DNA of 64,000 bases from Ulota crispa. Its lineage: Eukaryota > Streptophyta > Bryopsida > Orthotrichales > Orthotrichaceae. The first letter of the stretch is position 1. Each line of letters starts with the position of its first letter. The notes under the pieces are model-generated. The model was not told the origin of the DNA. It did no database searches and worked only from the letters and a program-made list of their open reading frames with translations. The translations under genes were made by a program, and so were the position numbers. Positions 56,823 through 64,000 of the stretch are shown here, piece by piece. The stretch is taken from assembly GCA_963920765.1 (NCBI GenBank), contig OY987249.1:436501-500500 (forward strand), written 5' to 3'.

Positions 56823-57382
56823 GGGCATCATCAATCTAGCACTGGGACTTTGGCGGGGACTAGGGTGGCAAAATCTTTGCTATATTTTGACTAGTGTATA
56901 TTTAGAAAATGAGATTACTATCATTGGAAGTATATACAAAAACTTGTCAAACAAATAAAATGACATGTGGTATTGGAAATTGGACAATCAAACTAGTTAA
57001 TGACCATTGGAAAAATAGCTAAAGGACAAACAACACGGCAAGCCATGCCTAATAAAAAATAATTAGATAGTGGCACTCCAAATTTCAAACTATGACCAAA
57101 TCAACATGGCTAAATCTACAAAAATTGTCCAATTTGACAATGTCTTTGTCATTTTGGACACATTTAGTCAATTCGGACATTTCAATTACAACACAATTTT
57201 TTGTAGTGTTAGTTTGATTGTCCAATTTCCAATACCATATGTCATTTTATTTGTTGATGAGTTTTTGTATATGCTTCCAATGATAGTAATCGCATTTTCT
57301 AATTATATACTAGTCAAAAAAATAGCAAAGATTTTGCCACCCTAGTCCTTGCCAAAGTCCCATTGCTAGATTGATGATGCCC
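56823..57382. mobile_element. PIF/Harbinger-like hairpin MITE, second of the chain
   Basis: Starts GGGCATCATCAATCTAGCAC and ends GCTAGATTGATGATGCCC, sharing TTA at 56820-56822 with the first and TTA at 57383-57385 with the third. The central part (about 57010-57110) is unpaired and differs from the other two. Confidence 0.72.
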
Positions 57383-57385
57383 TTA

Positions 57386-57886
57386 GAGCATCCTTAGTCC
57401 ATACCCGCCATAAAGACTGCTATAACAATCCTGACCTATTAATAGAAGATAGTTAAACACACAAAAATTATATGGTTTGAAGGGCATGAAAATTCTCATT
57501 CTAAAAACATAATAAAATTTTGGTTTGGACATTGCATGATTTAGATATATCACATCAAATGTTAGCTAACTTCCAAAAAAATTAGAGGCCTCTCCAAATC
57601 AAGCCTAAATAAGGAAATTTTAGTAGAGGGGTTGCTACATTTGTCGTCCACTTCAATAAAAGTTCCTTACTTAGGCTTGATTTGGAGAGGCCTCTAATTT
57701 TTTTGGAAGTTAGCTAACATTTGATGTGATATATCTAAATCATGCAATGTCCAAATTTATTACATTTTTAGAATGAAAATTTTCATGCCCTTCAAACCAT
57801 ATACTTTTTGTGTGTTTAACTATTTGCTATTAATAGGTCAAGATTTCTATAGTGGCCTTTACGGCGGGTATGGACTGAAGATGCCC
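57386..57886. mobile_element. PIF/Harbinger-like hairpin MITE, third of the chain
   Basis: Starts GAGCATCCTTAGTCCATACC and ends GGTATGGACTGAAGATGCCC, then TTA (57887-57889). Its interior arms (GGCCTCTCCAAATCAAGCCT) are related to those of the first element. A further GGGCATTCCTTAATCC at 57890 looks like the start of a fourth, incomplete element reaching to about 58005. Confidence 0.7.
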
Positions 57887-58058
57887 TTAGGGCATTCCTT
57901 AATCCAGCCAGGATTTGAGCTAGGCAAACTGTGTCAGACCGTGGCTGTGACACTGGTTGTGTTGCATAGCAAAGGCATTTCCAAGTCAAGCAATCCCTAA
58001 TGCAAACAAGCTTTGACACTCACTAAATATGAGTTTTTAATAGTTTATGTCTTTTTAA

Positions 58059-58984
58059 CCCCTAAAGGACTAAGCCATTTTTTTAGCGAAAATCACTCAA
58101 AACTGCCACTATTGGGGGGGTTAGTAAGAAGGTAGTTTTTTTTTAAAAATCTGGAAAATCAATCGTAGGATCTTGCCTTAGATTGGATTAGGTACTTGCG
58201 GAAAAAAAATCAGGTCATTTGAGATGGAGATGAGTGAGATAATTACATCTAAAGTGAAAAGAAAAGTTTTTTCATGCTGCCCCAAATTTTCAGAAGCCTT
58301 TGATCACTCTTATAACAAAAAAGTTGCTCTACCCAAAGTTGCGCTTTTTTTCTTTCCATGTAGGAGATCAAGTTAGGAATGTGTGGGAGAATTTTCAAAT
58401 CAATTAGAACTACACAGCACATGGAAAAAATCAGTAATTAAAAAGAAGTAGAGAATGAGTCAAATCACTAAATTGTTAAGAATTTAATTATTAAAATGAA
58501 AATCGCAAATCCTAATAGTTATAATGTTGTGATAAACAATCTACTTCCTCTGGTTTAGTTTTTTGTCCAAAATAATGAAAATTGAGTAAAATAAAAAACT
58601 TCAAAGTTTATTTTAGAGTAAAGAATCCATACTTGCCCGCAAACAAAAACTCCTCATAATTTTGATCTCATTGATTGAAATTGAATGATTCAAAGCTTTT
58701 CACCTATAAAAAAATCTAAAGAACTAATTTCAAATTTTAATTTTAGAAAAATTAAGTTTTAAAGAAGTTTTTGGGCTGCCCAAGCGAGCAGTCCTCCCCA
58801 AATTTTCAGGAATTCTTATGTAACTTCTTCAATAATTGTCGGAAAGGAAAAATTAGATGCCTAAGTAGATCTTTGAATTCCCCACCTTTAATAAAAGTTT
58901 CAAAAAATCACACTAAGTAGCTTATCCAAAGGTACATGCCTAAACTCCCACTTGTCTCTCGAAGGGACAACAACCCTTTAGGGG
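58059..58984 (-). mobile_element. piggyBac-like MITE (926 bp)
   Basis: Begins CCCCTAAAGGACTAAGCC after TTAA (58055-58058) and ends ACAACCCTTTAGGGG before TTAA (58985-58988). It is an inverted relative of 33949-34831. Confidence 0.78.
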
Positions 58985-59192
58985 TTAAGTGCTTATGTGT
59001 GGCTGATTCATGTCAAAAGTATCTGAAATTCCTTGAATTGCATTAGAGTCAGAGTTGGAGTGGTATGCAAGACTTTCCAAATAGTGAAAATTTGCAAGGG
59101 AAAGGCTCTTATGTGGGGAGCCCTGAAAAATGCAGTATGGTTTACTTGTTGCAGTGGAGCCCATGTTTTTGCTCAAGTCAAGTCTGGTTTAA

Positions 59193-59552
59193 CCCCTAAA
59201 TGTCAAGGAGGACAAAAACGTCCTTCAGCTTTGAAAAAAGATTCTTTGATTCAGAAAAAATTGTTTTTCATCTGATTTTTTTTTTCAGAAGTGACCATAA
59301 ACACATGGTCCATCATGGAAGACAAAAAATTACCTCTTGAGATGCATTGATTTTTTTTTTGTAACCCAAATTGTGACAAGATTTAGAAACATGGTGCTAG
59401 CTCCCAAGCTGCCTTGTTTGCAATTTTCATGAGGGCACCATGCACTGTTGACTTTTCCAACTTTTGAAACAATACTACTAGTGCCCATGTGCAAAATACT
59501 GTAGAATGCTACATGCAGAGCAAGCCACGGTGATCGATCCATCCTTTAAGGG
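59193..59552 (+). mobile_element. piggyBac-like MITE, shortest copy (360 bp)
   Basis: Begins CCCCTAAATGTCAAGG after TTAA (59189-59192) and ends GATCCATCCTTTAAGGG before TTAA (59553-59556). The interior differs from the larger copies. It lies within 200 bases of a sequence ending GGGATGCCC-TTA (59604), an isolated Harbinger-type end. Confidence 0.68.
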
Positions 59553-59556
59553 TTAA

Positions 59557-61183
59557 GGCACTGCACAAACTTTTGCCTGCCTCTCTTACGACTGCATTGG
59601 GATGCCCTTAGAAGCAATTCAAGGCAGGCCGGTAAACCGCACTGCAAACACGGAAGACCATTCAGGGCCAGTGGGAAAACGCCACTCCATCGAACGGGGA
59701 AGAAATTGAGGGGCCCACCACCATGTCCATGCCCGCCTTTCCTTTTGGGAGGGAGGCTTTCGTCTCTTTTCCTTTCGTCGTCTCCGTTGTCGCGCACGCC
59801 CCCGCCTTCAATCCGTCTTCTTCTTCACTCACCTCATCTCCTGAGATTGTTGCATTTTTCTGTCTGAGCGCGTCGTCGCCCACGTTTTTTCGCCCTCCCG
59901 CCTCTTATGTTCTGCCTCGTTCGTGGGCCGCCGTCGCATTATGACGATTTGGACATGGTTTGCGTTTTCTGAGGTTGGCTTGGTGCCGGCATCGGCTATG
60001 GCCATGAAGTAACGGCGTTCAGGTATCTGCTGACCCCTCTGTGGTAAGAATTTTGCTTTGCGAGGTGTCTTTTATCGAATTGCTTCTTTATCTTGTGTTT
60101 CATACTTCGCCTGGAAGCGGAGGTTTGAGTGTGGAGGCGTTCTCAGAGACGGAGTACGAAAACACCTTGTGCTGTTATTTAGCGTCCGTTTTCGGAAATC
60201 GGCACAGGGCAGGGTAGTGAGGAATCATGTTGATTTTGCCGACAATCGAAGCTGTTGTACTCTTTTGATTTTCTTTGGGAACATGAGCATGGACGTTGAC
60301 AATTGTTGCTAGGGATATTAGATTACACGGAGAACTCGTTGTTTGGAATTTTTGTTTGATGCCCTTGTAGAAAATCGTTGCGAGCTACGCGCATCGTCAG
60401 GAGGGTATTGAGCACCCACCGAATGATCCAATTGTGTCGGATAGTCCTCTTTATTGCTTTAATGCAGTTCGGACTCTGATCTTTTGCATGTGCAAACTGA
60501 GTCTTAGACTTGAGAGCCAGATACTACTGCAAAACATTTACTGCCATGTCAATGACCTTGTCTTCCAGCTTTATTGTTAGGCTCTTTACGTGGGTTACAA
60601 CGTTTGGTTTATTTCAGTTCAAATTGATGTCATGGTAGAATTATTTCGCTGTACATGCTGAAACTTAGCTGCAATTTAGGGTTTTGTGACGACTAGACTC
60701 CTCCTCTCTTCTTCATCTTCGTCGTTATACTATAGACACGGTACCTGGCATAATTCATACAAAGCACTCCTTCATAGTGAACGCAGCATTTGTTGTTTTC
60801 GTCATGACTCTGGCGAGCACCTTCCGCTGCAGAAACGCTCCGATTTTTGCTCTCGGCACATGATGGGCGGTCCGTCTAACTCGTAGGTTGCTGATGATGC
60901 TCTGGCACATGGTTGGGTATTCTCGTAATTCCACTCCTTTCGTGGCCTTTGTTGACAATGAGTGCTTGCATACCTTGCGCAGAAGGAGGACTAATCGGCA
61001 GCTCAGGATGCGTTTTAGGGTGGTGTCGATGACGAGATGATGCGCGGAGAAGTGGCTCTGGTAGACGGGGTTGGGATTTCGGTAGTTGGACTTGTCATGG
61101 CGCACGACGCAGGTCGCTGAGGAGGAGGGGCCGTGTGAAGTGGAAGGCGCTGAAGGCGCTGGGAGGAAGTAGATGTAGGAGGG
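59557..61183 (+). promoter_or_regulatory. ZML promoter and long 5' leader
   Basis: GC content rises sharply at about 59600. The stretch 59735-59900 is pyrimidine-rich (CTTTCGTCGTCTCCGTTG and similar), as in plant transcription start regions. The coding start is 1.3 kb further on, so the leader is long and probably contains introns; several consensus-like sites exist, but I cannot fix them. A number of short upstream ATGs precede the coding start. Confidence 0.4.
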
Positions 61184-63566
61184 ATGTCGGACTCAGATCA
61201 CCTCGGGCAATTGCACCACAGCATTCACCAGCACAGCTTGAGCCATGGGCTAGGCCACGCCATGCACGAGATGCACGTCCACGGGCACGGCGACGCGGAT
61301 GGGCAGGCGGGGGTGGACCAGCAGGGTCAGGGGCATCTGGAGGGGGAGCACGTGCACGGGCACCACGGGCACCACGAGCACCACGGGCACGGGATGCACA
61401 GCAACGACGAGAACGGGACGGGCGGGGAGGAGCACGACGACGACGCGGGCGATGAGGAGGGGCTGGACGAGGCGGACATGCACTCGGACGGCGGCGGGCA
61501 CCCGGGCGACCAGCCGGTTCCGCTGGCCGCGCGCTCGCAGGGCTCGACGCAGCTGACGCTGTCGTACCAGGGCGAGGTGTATGTGTTCGACACCGTGCCT
61601 CCGGAGAAGGTAAGCAGTCGTGGGTTTTTTTCCGGGCTGCGATATCGGACGGGGTGACAGTGCACCGCTCGAGTTCAGCGTGTGTTATCATGCTCCGTGG
61701 GCGCAGTTTTTGGGGGAGTATCTGAGGCTGGACTGGTGGCGTTGTGGTGGCAGGTGCAGGCTGTGCTGCTTCTATTGGGCGGCCGCGAGATACCTCCGGG
61801 CATGTCAGGTGTCAACGTGTCCAGCAATCATCATCACAAGGTAGAGCCTTGGCGGCGTGCTACCCTTCCTCTGCTGCACCAGGAGAGGGGTCCGTCGTGA
61901 ACTCGTGAGGTCGCGTGGTAGGCAGGTCTCTGGTGTTGGTGAAGATGCGTGTCTGGTTCGAGAGTTCCGCGTTCATTCCGAAAAGTGCGGGGACTGATGT
62001 CGTGGTGGGGCGAGTGCAGGGACTGACGGAGCTGCCGGCGCGGATGAACATGCCGCAAAGGCTGGCATCTCTGACGCGGTTTCGGGAGAAGCGCAAGGAG
62101 CGGTGCTACGATAAGAGGATCCGGTACACGGTTCGCAAGGAGGTCGCTCAGAGGTAGTTCGTCTTGGATGGCTTAGTTGCGGGGATTGCTTTTCACCGTG
62201 GGCATGGGTCGTTGCTTTGGGATCGAGGATGAGGAAACGGAGCGATGCTGGTCGGGATTGTTTTTCTTCGCGGGGTGCGTAGGAGTGGAATGCAGTAGAA
62301 GGGAGCGGCGGGACTGCTGTCGTTTTGTCCCGGGCGTTAGCCATGGGAGTGATAGCGTGGGGTGGGATGGGGTTTCTGACGATGGCAAGTTGGGCGTGCG
62401 TTCAGGATGCAGCGCAAGAAAGGGCAGTTCGCGTCTTCGCGGCCGAATCAGGAGGAGGGCGCAGCCGTGGTGAACTGGGACGGCGGTCAAGCCCCTGGGC
62501 AGCCTTTGGGACTGGGAGGAGTCCAACCGGAAGTGATGTACGTCGCGCCTCGGAGTGGTTGCGTTGCTTGCGTTTCTGGTGCATGGATGGGTTGTTTGCT
62601 TGCCCGGCATGGGAGTCGGGGTCGCAGATCGTTGGTGGAGGGCGGGGTGGTTCGGGGTGTGGGAGTGTGGGCTGACTCGGTGTGTGACGATGGGCAGGTG
62701 TGTGCACTGTGGAATCGGGGAGCGGTCGACTCCGATGATGCGGCGCGGGCCGGCGGGGCCTCGCACTCTGTGCAACGCGTGTGGGCTGATGTGGGCGAAC
62801 AAGGTAAGCAGGTGCAGAATGATGGGCCGGTTTGAGGCGGTGGAAGGAGATGCGGGGACTGTGCACAGGGGTGGAAAGCACGGCGTATTGAAAAGCTGGG
62901 TGGAGTCCGTGAAAGGGAGTTGACGGGGGGTGTTCTGTGGGATGGTGGCAGGGTGTACTGAGGGACCTGTCGAAGAACCTGCCGGTCGCCGGCGGAGGGC
63001 AGCAGCAGTTGATGCTGCACCCGCAGCAAGTAAGTGAGATTTGTTTACGCGAAGTGGTGTTGGTGCTGGGTGTGGGGTGCTGGTTCTAGTGAGTGGAGGG
63101 AGGCTTCAGTGTTTTGTTGATTTGAATCTATGGTGTGCGAGATGTACTGGTGAGTTGTGGACTGGGGCGGAGTATCTGAACTGGGAAAGTGGGGTGTTGT
63201 GGGGAGAGTGCAGATGCTACAGCCGCCGGCGCCAGCGCAGCTCCAGCTCCAGCTGCCGGGGCTGCAGCATAGTGTAGAGAACGCTCATGAAGCGGGGGTA
63301 CGTATTCTCTGTTGCCGGGGTGTGTGGGGGTTCTCTCCGGGTGCTGCTGGCAAGAACAATGGATGTGGGAGTAGGGAGGTGAAGTGGAAATTCTGGAGCA
63401 TCGGAAAGGTGCAGGTGGAGTGGTTTGGGTGGGGTGGTCTGACGGGGGTGTTGGGCGCAACGTGGTGCAGGATGTACAGGGAAGCCAACAGAGGGACGTG
63501 GATGTACAGAAGAACATGGCGAGCATGGTGGCAGCGGGTGGAGGTCCCGTGCTCGCAGCCGGATAG
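61184..63566 (+). CDS. ZML: TIFY-CCT-GATA transcription factor (ZIM/ZML type), 8 exons, 380 aa
   Basis: These plant transcription factors (ZIM, ZML1/2; GATA24/25/28) bind GATA-containing promoters. Exons, inferred from splice consensus and phase, are 61184-61609, 61754-61840, 62020-62153, 62406-62537, 62698-62803, 62952-63029, 63214-63297 and 63471-63566 (TAG). Residues about 10-72 form a His-rich tract ([18 protein letters not shown]), followed by an acidic stretch to about 100. The TIFY domain is at about 124-156 ([20 protein letters not shown], then [14 protein letters not shown]), with the TIFY core diverged to VYVFD. The CCT domain is at about 182-216 ([20 protein letters not shown], then [12 protein letters not shown]). 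The GATA finger is at about 261-290, Cys-X2-Cys-X20-Cys-X2-Cys ([14 protein letters not shown] through [13 protein letters not shown]), the spacing typical of this class. VLRDLSKN follows, then a Gln-rich tail. All three domains are intact. Confidence 0.9.
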
Positions 63567-64000
63567 CTTTGGCGCGGTTGCGACGCGGGTCCGGATGCTG
63601 TGATTGTAATCTTCTTTTTTTCTTTCTTTTTTAGGGCGGGGTTGGGGGTTGTTGACGTCCGTGGAAGTGTCGATGGGCGCTGTGCCGACTCGGAGAGGCC
63701 GGCAGTGCAGCAGGTGCCGCGTGGTGAACATAGAGGGAAGTCTCGGGGAGGCTGGCGACGTGGTGTGTGGCAATCCCGTTTGTAGGAAATGGTTTGAAAG
63801 ACATAGTGCTCCGAGTTCCAGAGCCAAGTGCGGAACGAGGGTGCAGCGATATATCAGGGTGGGGGTGATGATAGGTCAGGCTGGGACTTGAAATGCCGGG
63901 GCTTCGTGGCCATCCATCAACCCATTCTTGCATGGGCGTGTATTTAATTTTTGGTGAAAGTTGGATTGGGATTCTGGCCGTCCTGGGACGCTTGCATAGT
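63567..64000. other. ZML 3' region
   Basis: A T-rich stretch ending in TTTTTTAG at 63635 resembles an intron end, so a 3' untranslated intron is possible. No further gene is supported before the window ends. Confidence 0.35.

Noticed and set aside
38591-59552. Considered whether the regularly recurring CCCCTAAAGG/CCTTTAGGGG motifs were telomere-like or regulatory arrays
   Set aside because: They come in inverted pairs 0.36-1.08 kb apart with TTAA outside, so they are transposon ends. They resemble the plant telomere unit only in part.
61095-61691. 198-codon Pro/Arg-rich open frame opposite ZML exon 1
   Set aside because: It is a high-GC shadow of the ZML first exon and has no domain; the plus-strand frame has TIFY, CCT and GATA domains in order.
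1-64000. CRISPR arrays, bacterial operons, rRNA and intact tRNA genes
   Set aside because: None seen. The window is eukaryotic nuclear DNA, and direct repeats with uniform unique spacers are absent.

Overview
The window reads as nuclear DNA of a land plant that still makes flagellated sperm (a bryophyte, lycophyte, fern or similar non-flowering plant). Two plant-type transcription factor genes (a Dof protein and a TIFY-CCT-GATA protein of the ZML type) lie in the same window as a complete 18-exon gene for an axonemal dynein intermediate chain (DNAI3/WDR63/IC140 family). Flowering plants have no axonemal dyneins. Genes use GT-AG introns. Coding parts of the Dof and ZML genes are GC-rich, while intergenic and intronic DNA is very AT-rich and crowded with transposons. 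The exact species cannot be read from the sequence.

Layout: 1-9.7 kb is intergenic repeat DNA, including a decayed pogo-like (Tc1/mariner) element with TA target sites (1484-3285) and a long foldback (5775-6245). 9770-15347 is a 5.6-kb piggyBac-like element flanked by TTAA, carrying a transposase that keeps its catalytic aspartates but is broken by stops and a frameshift. 15.9-17.4 kb holds an unrecognised spliced fragment on the minus strand and a divergent copy of the splicing factor gene YJU2. 22.8-23.6 kb is the Dof gene. 25.1-27.0 kb (minus) is a complete seven-exon VPS37 (ESCRT-I) gene. 27.9-34.8 kb is a dense block of transposons. 35.3-50.0 kb is the dynein gene, its introns swollen by small inverted-repeat elements. 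50-59.5 kb is again transposons plus a G-rich minisatellite. 59.7-63.6 kb is the ZML gene.

The most striking content is a swarm of about 14 short elements (0.36-1.08 kb) scattered from 8.7 to 59.5 kb. They start CCCC(T)AAA or CCCTTTA, end in the complement, and sit in TTAA targets, several of which have drifted. These are piggyBac hallmarks, and the same window holds a larger element with matching ends and a piggyBac transposase. Together with that element they make up roughly a quarter of the window. Several are inverted copies of one another, one is a near-perfect 734-bp palindrome, and two abut across a single shared TTAA. Other families are PIF/Harbinger-like MITEs (three in a chain sharing TTA sites), CACTA-like MITEs, two pogo-like elements, possible mini-Helitrons, and two MITE families I cannot assign.

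The host genes are functionally unrelated: vesicle sorting, sperm motility, transcription and splicing. No operon-like or cluster logic is apparent. All exon boundaries were inferred by eye from reading-frame continuity, splice-site consensus and remembered family similarity; no alignment or database search was run.
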